The notes under the pieces were generated by a model. It had not been told where the DNA came from. It worked only from the letters and a program-made list of their open reading frames with translations, and made no database searches. A program made the translations under genes and the position numbers. Positions 1 through 8,218 of a stretch of 64,000 bases of DNA are shown here, piece after piece; position 1 is the first letter of the stretch, and each line of letters starts with the position of its first letter. The stretch comes from JAHEJJ01 sp965212205 (lineage in GTDB: Bacteria; Bacteroidota; Bacteroidia; Flavobacteriales; Flavobacteriaceae): contig CBDBUX010000011.1 of the NCBI GenBank assembly GCA_965212205.1, forward strand, positions 930,001-994,000, read 5' to 3'.

Positions 1-189
1 GTGCCCTACGAAGGAATGGAGAATTTCTTCAAGATCAACAAAATTAAACTGCTCAATCACCAATGGCTGATTGCAGATTTTTCCGATGGAAAATTCTGGG
101 GCGAGCTTCTCATCAAATATGAACTCAAGGATGATCTAGGTGTCGATTTTACCCTTATAGACAATCTCCTCTATACCAGAAGTCATTAA
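1..189 (+). CDS. Hypothetical protein, possibly cut by the window edge
   Basis: An open frame runs from the first base of the window to a TAA at 187-189. The first codon is GTG and an in-frame ATG follows at codon 6, so the gene could be a short complete protein of about 57 residues or the C-terminal end of a longer one. The peptide is rich in Trp, Phe, Asp and Lys, has no signal peptide or membrane segment, and I do not recognise its family. It converges on the alpha/beta hydrolase gene and their stop codons overlap by four bases. The open frame reaching the window edge is the reason for calling it possibly partial. Confidence 0.5.
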   Translation: MPYEGMENFFKINKIKLLNHQWLIADFSDGKFWGELLIKYELKDDLGVDFTLIDNLLYTRSH

Positions 190-845
190 GCGTCTTCTTC
201 CAGCCACTTCTTAAACGAATAGAAGTTCGAAGGCGACACCCCATGACCGGAAGGAAATTCTTCGTACTTAAAGTCAATGCCCAGGCCATTAAGAAATTCG
301 GGTATCTGCTGTGCCCAGGAAGGAGGGATCACCTGATCAACCTGTCCGTGTGAAGCGTAAATACGCAGTTGGCTATGGTCTTTCCCGGCATAATCGGCCA
401 TCAGAACATTTTCATCAATATAGCCACTCAAGGCCACCACATTATCGAATTTTTCCGGATAGGAAAGCGCGACTGCATAGCTTAAAACAGTGCCCTGACT
501 AAACCCAAGCAGGTTTACCCGTTCAGGATCCAGTTCATAGGCATCAACAGCTTCATCGATAAAATCAAGGATCAGATCCCGCGATTTGCACGCCTGTTCA
601 ATATCACTCCATTTACCAAAACTTGCGCCGAAGTTTATAGTATACCAGCAATATCCGAAGGGTTGCAAGGCAAAAGGTGCACGGACGGAAATAATGAAGT
701 ACTCGCCGGGCAAATCAGACGCAAAAGAGAAGAGGTCTGCTTCGTCGCTGCCATAACCGTGAAAAAGAAATAAAACCGGCGGTTTCTGAAGATTTTGAGC
801 CGGAGGGCGTATCAGATGATATAAAGATAAATCCTTGGTATTCAT
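186..845 (-). CDS. Alpha/beta hydrolase, phospholipase/carboxylesterase-like
   Basis: The protein has 219 residues, the usual length for the Abhydrolase_2 carboxylesterase group. Visible marks are the oxyanion-side HGYGSD near residue 29, the nucleophile elbow GFSQG with Ser116, the acid Asp170 in HGQVDQ, and the base His201 in PSGHG. There is no signal peptide, so it should be cytoplasmic and hydrolyse small or acyl esters; the substrate cannot be read from sequence. It is the last gene of a minus-strand run that begins with the BatA-type protein, but the 107-base gap before it may hold its own promoter. Family is secure, substrate unknown. Confidence 0.88.
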   Translation of the reverse strand: MNTKDLSLYHLIRPPAQNLQKPPVLFLFHGYGSDEADLFSFASDLPGEYFIISVRAPFALQPFGYCWYTINFGASFGKWSDIEQACKSRDLILDFIDEAVDAYELDPERVNLLGFSQGTVLSYAVALSYPEKFDNVVALSGYIDENVLMADYAGKDHSQLRIYASHGQVDQVIPPSWAQQIPEFLNGLGIDFKYEEFPSGHGVSPSNFYSFKKWLEEDA

Positions 846-952
846 TAGGTTGGTTGTAATTCATTAAGCAGGTTTAGTCAGCGAACTTGTTATACGATGT
901 GTTCTGTGGTAAGATTAAAAAAATCGTGCCAACGCGTACACCGAATCTATAT

Positions 953-1276
953 TCACTGGATAAATGTAAACCATTTTTGAAAATATATACCTAATAAAGG
1001 CACTGGTTTTTTGGAGTTGTTCAGGGCGCTTAAAAATCCATAAAACCATAAAACGATGTAAAATATATACAATCCGTACCAGGCATATTCATTGAAGGAG
1101 ACGCTCAGGAAGATGGCACATCCGAGAAATACCAGATGTAAGCCAAAAGCCTGACGGGTATGAAAGCGGGCAAACTCATATTTTGGCTCCAGGTTCATGG
1201 TGATCGCGATAAGTGCACCTACCATAGTGAGATAGGCGATAATGGCCGTGGTTTTGCCTTTTAAGGTGTCGGTCAT
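953..1276 (-). CDS. Small multi-spanning membrane protein, DUF4870/Tic20-like
   Basis: A 107-residue protein with about three hydrophobic segments (roughly residues 9-27, 44-60 and 63-85). The stretch FARFHTRQAFGLHL between the first two segments resembles the FHARQ-type motif of DUF4870/Tic20-like proteins, which are small inner-membrane proteins of unknown role. It starts seven bases after the stop of the dihydroorotase-like gene, so the two are probably co-transcribed with the vWA membrane protein upstream. The DUF4870 assignment is by motif memory and is moderate; the membrane location is well supported. Confidence 0.75.
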   Translation of the reverse strand: MTDTLKGKTTAIIAYLTMVGALIAITMNLEPKYEFARFHTRQAFGLHLVFLGCAIFLSVSFNEYAWYGLYIFYIVLWFYGFLSALNNSKKPVPLLGIYFQKWFTFIQ

Positions 1277-1283
1277 GAGGTAT

Positions 1284-2543
1284 TTATTGTGCTAGTTTGA
1301 TCTGTCTATGGGCACATACGCCATAAACTTTTCCTTTAAGGCGTTCTCCCAGGAAAATACTATTCTTTGATGTGGAGCGTATGTCGTTCTTGGTAAAGGT
1401 GGTGCTCACATCGGGATCAAAGATCGTTAGATTGGCCTCTTTTCCTTCCGATATCGTCGTTTCGGGAACCTGAAACCGACGTCGGCCTCTGGAAAGGATG
1501 TCGATGGCTGTGGCGGTGTCGTAAATTTGGTTTAAAATCCCAAAAGCGGTCTCCAGTCCTATGCTCCCATAAGCTGCATTGTCGAATTCGATTCGTTTTA
1601 ACTCGATATCCAATGGTGTATGATCTGAGGTGACCAAATCGATTATACCGTCTTTTAGAGCCCGCCTTAATGATTTTATGTCTTTATGATTTCTTAAGGG
1701 GGGTTGCACTTTGGTATTGCTGTCGAATCCTTCCAGGACTTCGTCGGTTAGCCATAAATTATGTACAGCTACACTGCAACTAACATCGAGTCCTTTTTTC
1801 TTTGCTTCAGCGATAAGTTGTACAGATCTGGCAGTGGATATGGTAGGGATATGGAGCGACCCTTCAGTATATTCCAGTATAAAAAGGTCTCTTGCGATTT
1901 GCAACTCCTCGGCCAGGGCTGGAATCCCTTTTAACCCTAATGCAGTAGATATTTCACCTTCATTTACAACGCCTACTCCTGCAATTTGCCGATCCATTGG
2001 AAAGGATAAGATAAGGCCATTAAAAACCTGGCTGTATTGTAATGCCAGTTTTAATAGATTGGCATTCTCCAGTGGCTTTTGGTAATCGTAAAAACCTACT
2101 GCGCCCGAATTTTTCATATCATAGAGCTCGGCAAGTTCTTTGCCTTCACTCTTAACTGTTAAAGCGCCAAGCGGATACAAACTGCTCGGGCCTTCTTCGC
2201 TGCGCTTCAACAAAAATGCGATATCCCCACTGCTATCGGGTATCGGATGGGTATTGGGATTCAGAACAATGTCGGTAAAACCACTATGTGCAGCTACTGC
2301 AAGCCCATTAGCAATGGTTTCGCGCTCTTCAAAACCGGGTTCACCAAAACTTACACTACTGTCGAACCAACCTCTCGAGACATGCAAATTTGGCCTTTCT
2401 ATAATTTTGACGCCCTTTATCTTCTCAATTCTGGCCGCAATTTTGTCGATCACTCCATTTTTGATAAGAATGTCCCTTTTCTTTTGATCGAGTTTTTTAT
2501 TGGTATGATCTACAACAACGGCAGATTTTATGAGTACGTTCAT
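1284..2543 (-). CDS. Dihydroorotase-like pseudoenzyme (amidohydrolase fold)
   Basis: The protein has 419 residues from the ATG at 2543, which overlaps the upstream stop as ATGA; an upstream in-frame ATG at 2612 would lie inside the BatA gene and is unlikely. Dihydroorotase landmarks are present: GEPG at 67-70, NPNTHP at 95-100, STARSV around 236-241 and TSDHTP at 305-310. The metal site is degraded, however. The D-x-H-x-H motif reads D61-S-S63-V-S65, the Arg of FREPG is Gly67, the histidine of the HxED segment appears to be Phe (LILSFPMD, 178-184), and the HVST histidine reads Thr234. Only the aspartate of the SDH motif (Asp307) remains. It is probably non-catalytic, comparable to the inactive PyrC' that supports aspartate transcarbamoylase assembly in Pseudomonas. 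That role is inferred here. Confidence 0.87.
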   Translation of the reverse strand: MNVLIKSAVVVDHTNKKLDQKKRDILIKNGVIDKIAARIEKIKGVKIIERPNLHVSRGWFDSSVSFGEPGFEERETIANGLAVAAHSGFTDIVLNPNTHPIPDSSGDIAFLLKRSEEGPSSLYPLGALTVKSEGKELAELYDMKNSGAVGFYDYQKPLENANLLKLALQYSQVFNGLILSFPMDRQIAGVGVVNEGEISTALGLKGIPALAEELQIARDLFILEYTEGSLHIPTISTARSVQLIAEAKKKGLDVSCSVAVHNLWLTDEVLEGFDSNTKVQPPLRNHKDIKSLRRALKDGIIDLVTSDHTPLDIELKRIEFDNAAYGSIGLETAFGILNQIYDTATAIDILSRGRRRFQVPETTISEGKEANLTIFDPDVSTTFTKNDIRSTSKNSIFLGERLKGKVYGVCAHRQIKLAQ

Positions 2544-4459
2544 TTCATAAATTTTTGTACCAGAACCTCTGCTAATACAAACAGCAGGGCTAAAATAATA
2601 AACCATTGCCAAAGCTCCTTTAGTTTATTGCGATCTTCCAAATTGGAGGCTAATCCGGGTATATCCTCGCTCAAGCTGGCCACTGGGGCATTGGTAAGGT
2701 CGGCATATCGTAATTCGCTCTCCGTCCTTGGGTAGTTAAAACTAATCTTGCTCACGATAGTGTCTTGCAGAATGATGTCAAAAATACCATCCTCGGAAGG
2801 ATACTCATCGAAGTTGAGAGTGGTTCTATTGGAAAATGATCGTTGAAGTGGTATGAACTCGTAATCGTTTTTTACAACTTTTACAATTTCATCGCTCTGC
2901 AGGGCTATAGGAATATCTATACGGGTACTGGAGCTCAGAACATGTTGGAGTGCTGGCAGATTTAAACTCGAGGTACCGATATTATAAAAACTTGGAACGA
3001 TGAGGGGAGAATTTATAAAATTCGAATTATTAGGATCTATAGGAGCTGTGAAGATATACAGACCTTCACCCCCGGTTAAAAACGAGTCGCCGTTTTGGTA
3101 GCTGAGAATAGCAGGTGTTCTGCTTCTTGTTTTATAGTATCCATTAACTTTTGGGTACTGAAAGTTGCTTACCGATTTTTCGAACACATTTTTGTAAAGC
3201 GGATGATCGAATGATATGGTCGTGATCAACTGTTCTGTGTCCACATACTCGCCATAATAGGTGCCGAATCGATCGCCAAGCCAGTCGTTATAACTCTCAA
3301 GGTTGGCATTGTCGGCTGGTATTATTATCAAGCTTCCTCCCTCTTCCTTAAACGATACCAGGGCATTCTGCATTGAAGACGGAATTCGTTCTAACTGATT
3401 AAGTAATATTAGATCCTGTTGATCAATAGATGAATAATTCAGATTATCTGGTGTGTGGAATGTTAACTCAGATTCGTTCTCATCAAATATCCGCCTGAGA
3501 AACTCGGCGGATATATCTCCCACGACCAGGATCTTTATCTTGTTTTTTGCATTGATATTAAAGTATAATTGATTGTCGTAGCTCAGGCCACCATCGTTGA
3601 GCTGAATTTTACCATCGATCACCGAATTCCTGGGGAGGCTAAAATCGACTGCCGATCTCCCGTTTTCCCCAAAATTTACAGCGGTCTTCGCGATGAGCTG
3701 ATCTTTATTCCAAATAGAGATGGGAGTACTCTCCACCTCCCCGCTACTGCTTAGAAGAGCCTTTAACTCAAGTTGGGTTGGCGTGGTGTCGCTAATATAT
3801 ACAGAATCCAGGCTAATGTTCGAAAGAGGCTGGGGGAGGAGACGTACTAGATGAACATCTGTATCAGGTAATGAATCTGTCGGTTTATACATCGATTGTT
3901 GAAAATCTGATACGATCCAGAGTTCTTTTTTGCTTCCTGGTCTTTTATGAAACAAAGACCGGGCCTTGATCATCACCTCTTGAAGGTCTAGTTGCCGGAA
4001 AGAATGCGTTAGGCCAAGTAATTCATTCTGGATTCCTGCCAGTGTTACCTGCTCAAAAGTATGTTCATTGGTAAACAAACTCAATTCGCTTTCGGGTGGA
4101 AACTCCCTGATCAGATCCTGTATGGCCACCTGCAGGAGGTCCGAGGATTCTGAACGGGCCTGCATGCTAAAGGAATCATCTATATAAATTACCGTATCTT
4201 TTTCTGCTAGAGCCTTTTCAGAAGCCCAAAAAGGTTGTGTAAAAGCGAAGATAAGAGCGGTAAATAATAGCATCCTGCTAATCAGCAGCAGCCATTTTTT
4301 TAGAGTACGGCTTTTTCTTGTTTGCGCCTGCACTTTCTTAAGAAGGCTGACATTGGTAAATGAGGTCTTTTTAAATCTGCGAAGTTGAAAAAGATGAACC
4401 AGGACCGGGATAAGGAGAAGCAAAAGGGCCCAAAGAAGTTCCGGATATTTAAACTGCAT
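2540..4459 (-). CDS. BatA-type membrane protein with vWA domain
   Basis: A 639-residue protein that opens with the N-terminal double-transmembrane BatA domain: hydrophobic segments at about 8-24 and 55-75 separated by a basic loop carrying LRRFKKTSF. A von Willebrand A domain follows, with the metal-ion MIDAS motif DDSFS at 94-98. A long periplasmic region leads to a C-terminal transmembrane helix (about 617-633) ending in a short basic tail. Proteins of this type are found throughout Bacteroidota, and the related Bat proteins were linked to aerotolerance in Bacteroides, but their molecular function is not settled. It starts the minus-strand operon with the dihydroorotase-like gene, which overlaps it by four bases. 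A -7 promoter element lies just upstream at 4477-4484. Confidence 0.9.
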   Translation of the reverse strand: MQFKYPELLWALLLLLIPVLVHLFQLRRFKKTSFTNVSLLKKVQAQTRKSRTLKKWLLLISRMLLFTALIFAFTQPFWASEKALAEKDTVIYIDDSFSMQARSESSDLLQVAIQDLIREFPPESELSLFTNEHTFEQVTLAGIQNELLGLTHSFRQLDLQEVMIKARSLFHKRPGSKKELWIVSDFQQSMYKPTDSLPDTDVHLVRLLPQPLSNISLDSVYISDTTPTQLELKALLSSSGEVESTPISIWNKDQLIAKTAVNFGENGRSAVDFSLPRNSVIDGKIQLNDGGLSYDNQLYFNINAKNKIKILVVGDISAEFLRRIFDENESELTFHTPDNLNYSSIDQQDLILLNQLERIPSSMQNALVSFKEEGGSLIIIPADNANLESYNDWLGDRFGTYYGEYVDTEQLITTISFDHPLYKNVFEKSVSNFQYPKVNGYYKTRSRTPAILSYQNGDSFLTGGEGLYIFTAPIDPNNSNFINSPLIVPSFYNIGTSSLNLPALQHVLSSSTRIDIPIALQSDEIVKVVKNDYEFIPLQRSFSNRTTLNFDEYPSEDGIFDIILQDTIVSKISFNYPRTESELRYADLTNAPVASLSEDIPGLASNLEDRNKLKELWQWFIILALLFVLAEVLVQKFMK

Positions 4460-4476
4460 TCACAACTTTGATTTGA

Positions 4477-4484
4477 CAAATATA
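4477..4484 (-). promoter_or_regulatory. Candidate Bacteroidota -7 promoter element
   Basis: The minus strand reads TATATTTG here, an exact match to the Bacteroidota consensus TAnnTTTG, and lies 17 bases upstream of the BatA-type start codon. I do not see a clear TTTG at the expected -33 spacing, so it rests on one element and its position. Confidence 0.45.
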
Positions 4485-4567
4485 ACAATTTAAGGTCCGA
4501 ATTTAGGGGGCATTATGCTGATAATTAAAAGTTAAATATCACCAGGCATGTAATGTTTGATCCAAAT

Positions 4568-5572
4568 CTAGCAAAAGAAAAATGAGTCTGCCCGATTTAA
4601 CCCAAGTCCTCTTAAATAGTCCCGAATTGTTTTCTGAGCTGCTGCGTTGGCTACACTGATAATACTTTGCGGTTTGTCAAGAGATTCCAAAAATGTAAAG
4701 GGCAGAAGTTCGCAACCGTATATTTTCTTGCCGATCTTTTTCGGATTGTCACAAAGCCAATAAAACTCCACATTTTTTTGGAGTAAAAGTTGGGCTATGG
4801 TCTTTCCTTTGGTCCCTGCGCCCCAAATGGCAAGTGGCCTGGCCAGATCGTAATCAAGACTCAGAAAATAATGGACTTTAATGTCCAGAAAGTAGTTTTG
4901 GGCATAGTGTTCACTGGTTCTGGAAGTTCTTGTGGCGTAGTCTCTCCACATATGCAATACCTGATCAGAAGCCAAACATTGGATTTGATGTTTATAAAAT
5001 CTAAAGGTTAGATCGTAGTCTTCGGGATAGCGGTCAGCCTCGAACCCCCCTGCTTTTTCAAGATCTTTGCGGTATACCATCCACGCCGGAGACGGGATAA
5101 CACATTCTTTATAGATCTCGCTGTAATTAGTTCCTTTGGCGGTCAGACCATTTATCCATTTTTCGTAACGCGCATATCCATCGCTGATCCCCGTTTCGGA
5201 GAAATAGCGAACCTGCCCTATCGCAACATGCCCGGGTCCTGACTTGCGCAGGCTATTTGCCATAGTTTCCAGCTTTGTTTTTAGCATCAGGTCATCAGAA
5301 TCCATTCTTGTGATCAGATTCCCCTTACTGGCCAAAAATGCCCTGCGAAGTGCCGGAATGATACCATTTCCATTATTGGTGGCGACAGTAATCCTATCAT
5401 CCTGTTGGGCATAACGGGATAAAATGGCATTGCTTTGGTCGGAACTGTGATCGTTTACGGCCAGGAGTTCCCAATTGTGATACGATTGATCGAGAATCGA
5501 GTCGATACAATTTGGCAAAAATTCAGCCGTGTTCTTAAAAGGCATTAAGATGCTGATCTTTTCTAAACTCAT
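4568..5572 (-). CDS. Family 2 glycosyltransferase with C-terminal nucleotide-binding domain
   Basis: A 334-residue protein. The first 210 or so residues are a GT-A family 2 glycosyltransferase: an ILMPFKN opening, the sugar-nucleotide-binding VNDHSSD near 39-45 and the metal-binding MDSDD at 90-94. From about residue 245 the sequence changes to a small Rossmann-like domain starting with WGAGTKGK and ending in a segment on NAAAQ and IRDYL, like the PglD-type or methyltransferase C-terminal domains often attached to sugar enzymes. It probably transfers a sugar in cell-envelope polysaccharide synthesis; donor and acceptor are unknown. No membrane anchor is visible. It lies 23 bases downstream of the lipid A deacylase gene on the same strand, so both may serve the envelope. 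Confidence 0.88.
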   Translation of the reverse strand: MSLEKISILMPFKNTAEFLPNCIDSILDQSYHNWELLAVNDHSSDQSNAILSRYAQQDDRITVATNNGNGIIPALRRAFLASKGNLITRMDSDDLMLKTKLETMANSLRKSGPGHVAIGQVRYFSETGISDGYARYEKWINGLTAKGTNYSEIYKECVIPSPAWMVYRKDLEKAGGFEADRYPEDYDLTFRFYKHQIQCLASDQVLHMWRDYATRTSRTSEHYAQNYFLDIKVHYFLSLDYDLARPLAIWGAGTKGKTIAQLLLQKNVEFYWLCDNPKKIGKKIYGCELLPFTFLESLDKPQSIISVANAAAQKTIRDYLRGLGLNRADSFFFC

Positions 5573-5595
5573 CAGGTCAGATGGTAATTATCGGT

Positions 5596-7011
5596 CTATT
5601 TGTTCTTCGGTTTAAATCGATATTCATACCCCAGACTCAATTCTGTAAAATCTGCCTGACCCAGATTGGCATTGATGTGAGCACCAAGGAAGACATTGTG
5701 GGTTGGCGATTTGCGGGTACTGATAAAATACCATTTAAGGCCCAGCCGGGTGGGTATGGAACGTTTGATTTCATAGTACGAATTAAGCTCGCCGAGGGTA
5801 GTTACCAGTTCGGTTCCACTTAAATATGTATCCCCTTCATTGAGTTGCCAGTCGATCTTATAGGCAGGTTTATAAATATTTAATCCTATGCCGAACTCTG
5901 CACCAACATGGCCCAGCAGTATTTCTCCTTCTACCATTACTCCAAAATTGGAAGCATATGCCAATGGATCGTCGGCAAAATAGGGGTAGAACTCCTCAAC
6001 TAGGGCTTCGCCCTGATCTATATAGTCGTAATAATGCTCATATACCCTATAAAACATACCGAGTCCCAGTTTAAATGTAGAGTTGATAATCTTTCCGGTA
6101 GAGAAAGCGAAAGAATATACTTCCTTTTTATCGTTATAAACCTCAGAGAGAACATTCTGTCCGATACCTGCCCTTATATTTATGTAGCGTTCTTTGGTTC
6201 TTGTCGCGGTTGTATCTTTTTTATAGGGTCGAATCTCTTGAAGGGATTTTGCACTCATAAATTCTGCTTCTACAGTGGCTACAAGAGAATTCAGGCCCTG
6301 ATTAGGCAATCGGGTATGACCATTTGAATTATGGGTATAGCCCAGGCCTACCCGCCAGCTGACTTTTTTACGTTTCGAAAGGTCGTAGTAGAGCAGTGTC
6401 CTAAATGCCCATTTGTAATTGGTACTGACCGCCCGGTTAAATGGATTTGTAACCGAATCGAATTGCTTGCTCAGATAGGATATGCCGAGTGATGTTTTTA
6501 ATCTCCAGCGTTGAGCGTCTTTCGAAAATGGATATAACTCCAGATAGGGGAGCAGGCTGAGTGCGTAACCGATGCTTTCACTATTTCCAAAATCCGTATA
6601 GCCGAAAGTAAGACCGGTTCTTGGGTTTTTCAATCTCTTAGCCCATTCCCGATCTCTGTTCTGCTGAAGCCATCCTATGCTTATAAAAGCACTTTTTTGC
6701 ATCTTGGTTTCCGGGAAATTAGTATTCGCTTCCATGGTCTTGCCAAGATTGATCTCAGCAGAGAAATGAAATGGATTCTTTTTTTCAGGCTCCTGGGCAT
6801 AGGCGTAACAGCCAACTAACAGGTAAATGCATGCAATACAGAGACCTGAGTAAATCCTGGTAAAAATAGCCCGGCGTTTTGCTTCAACCACAGAAATATT
6901 TTTCAGGCTTTGATCCCAGCACGCGCCTTTTTTATTCTCGACAGTGCGATAATGACATGTATAATAAAGGCAGTGGGTTGCATTTTTCGAAAGGGGTTGG
7001 TCTGATGTCAT
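5596..7011 (-). CDS. PagL-like lipid A deacylase / acyloxyacyl hydrolase family outer membrane protein
   Basis: The frame allows 471 residues, but the first 40 look uncoded and the signal peptide begins near residue 46 and ends at AYA-Q72. A GTG at codon 41 (6891) is therefore a likelier start. The mature protein is Gly/Tyr/aromatic rich with alternating segments typical of an outer membrane beta-barrel. The motif H227-N-S229-N230 matches the H-x-S-N active site of PagL, in which the His and Ser belong to a His-Ser-Glu triad that removes the 3-O acyl chain of lipid A. It is longer than PagL (about 150 residues), as are other Bacteroidota members of this family. Enzymatic activity is inferred from the motif. 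The neighbouring glycosyltransferase fits an envelope role. Confidence 0.75.
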   Translation of the reverse strand: MTSDQPLSKNATHCLYYTCHYRTVENKKGACWDQSLKNISVVEAKRRAIFTRIYSGLCIACIYLLVGCYAYAQEPEKKNPFHFSAEINLGKTMEANTNFPETKMQKSAFISIGWLQQNRDREWAKRLKNPRTGLTFGYTDFGNSESIGYALSLLPYLELYPFSKDAQRWRLKTSLGISYLSKQFDSVTNPFNRAVSTNYKWAFRTLLYYDLSKRKKVSWRVGLGYTHNSNGHTRLPNQGLNSLVATVEAEFMSAKSLQEIRPYKKDTTATRTKERYINIRAGIGQNVLSEVYNDKKEVYSFAFSTGKIINSTFKLGLGMFYRVYEHYYDYIDQGEALVEEFYPYFADDPLAYASNFGVMVEGEILLGHVGAEFGIGLNIYKPAYKIDWQLNEGDTYLSGTELVTTLGELNSYYEIKRSIPTRLGLKWYFISTRKSPTHNVFLGAHINANLGQADFTELSLGYEYRFKPKNK

Positions 7012-7022
7012 TTATCGAAATA

Positions 7023-8206
7023 TCATTCTGAGGATTCATCTTTAAAGAACTCATTCCAGGTTATCGTCTTCCCTGTTTTTGCTGAATGTTGTGCAGCATG
7101 CAAAATTTTGCATTACGATTTTGCTGTTCTCCGGTCCGGAAAGATCATATTCTGGAAGATGATATCCTTTAACCACCACCTGGTGGAGCAGGGCGAATGG
7201 ATCGTGAAATCCCTCGGCCAATTCCGGAGCTTCAAACGCGACTGGTTTCTCATCACCACTTTCGAACTGAAGCATGTCGGTACTGTTCCGACATATAATA
7301 TATCCTTTACGGCCATAGACCTCCATGTCCTTGACATTGTGAGGCCAGTTCCATGAGGCCTGGATTATGACTTGTGCTGTGGGGTAGGTAAGGATAAGGG
7401 TAGCTTCATCTTCCACCCTGGGGTAGAGATCGGGTTTTATTTGCTGAACCGTGCAGGATACGGTTAGCGGTACGGTGCCTTTAATCAACCAGGTTGTGAT
7501 ATTTGCACCATAACATCCAAAATCGGTCAGGGCGCCACCTCCATTAAGCTTGGGATCGGTCAGCCATTCGAGAAACTCCGGATTACAGCCTATCTCGATT
7601 GGACCGGGATGACCGGTGTGAAAGACTATTTTGCGCAAATCTCCGATGGCCCCTTCTTCATGTATTCGCTTGTAGGCTTCATAAATTGCTGCCATACCAG
7701 GATGTTTCATAATTGGTAAGCAAGTGTATATTATGTTCTTTGGCCAGCTTTAACATTTCCTGGCTGTGTTCCCAGTTCACGCCAAGTGGTTTTTCAACCA
7801 TTACATGAATTGCCGCGGGGAGCGCAAAACTGAACGACTTCAAGATGTCCATAAATCGTATTAAATGCTGTTACCGCCTGCGGCTGGGTTTTGGTGACCA
7901 TCTCTTCCATGGTATCGTAGACGATGTCCATGGAATACCCGTGCTGTTTGGCATACTCAGCAGCTAATGCTCTGTTAGGTTCAACAATTCCTACGATTTT
8001 GATATCACCCTGATCCTGCCGGCCCAGAATCCAATGTACATGTGTATGTACTAACCCTATAACCCCGACCCGAAGCGGGGCATCCTTTTGGATCTCTTTA
8101 TTATGAATTCCGAAATCCGTTTCCAGAGGAATTATGTTTTGTATTTCATGAGCCATGTTCAATTGGAGCGATAAGGCGAATAGTAAAACGATTTTTCCCT
8201 GATCAT
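7023..8206 (-). pseudogene. Gfo/Idh/MocA family oxidoreductase broken by four single-base indels
   Basis: Joining three frames restores a full-length secreted Gfo/Idh/MocA oxidoreductase. From the ATG at 8206 the signal peptide MIREKIVLLFALSLQLNMA is read only if one A is added in the A-run at about 8192-8196. The NAD-binding part (VGVIG, then VEKPLG) needs one base removed near 7805-7811. A second extra base near 7681-7687 separates NYETSWYGSN from EAYKRI. A third at about 7106-7109 (in CAAAATTTTG) hides the normal C-terminus ILHAAQHSAKTGKTITW, with its stop at 7023-7025. As written, only pieces of 122 and 219 residues are open (8162-7794 and 7710-7051). Residues between the shifts remain well conserved, so the lesions are recent or are sequence errors. 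It lies 12 bases after the SGNH hydrolase gene on the same strand. Confidence 0.85.
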
Positions 8207-8218
8207 AGCACCATATTC

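Noticed and set aside
2247..2735. Plus-strand open frame of 162 residues opposite the dihydroorotase-like gene
   Set aside because: It lies opposite conserved coding sequence, has random composition and no family pattern.
4300..4488. Minus-strand open frame of 62 residues overlapping the BatA-type start
   Set aside because: The BatA frame has the conserved N-terminal domain; this is an out-of-frame shadow.
7101..7110. Ten-base palindrome CAAAATTTTG as an operator
   Set aside because: It lies in the coding remnant of the broken oxidoreductase and coincides with one of the indel sites, so it is more likely chance.
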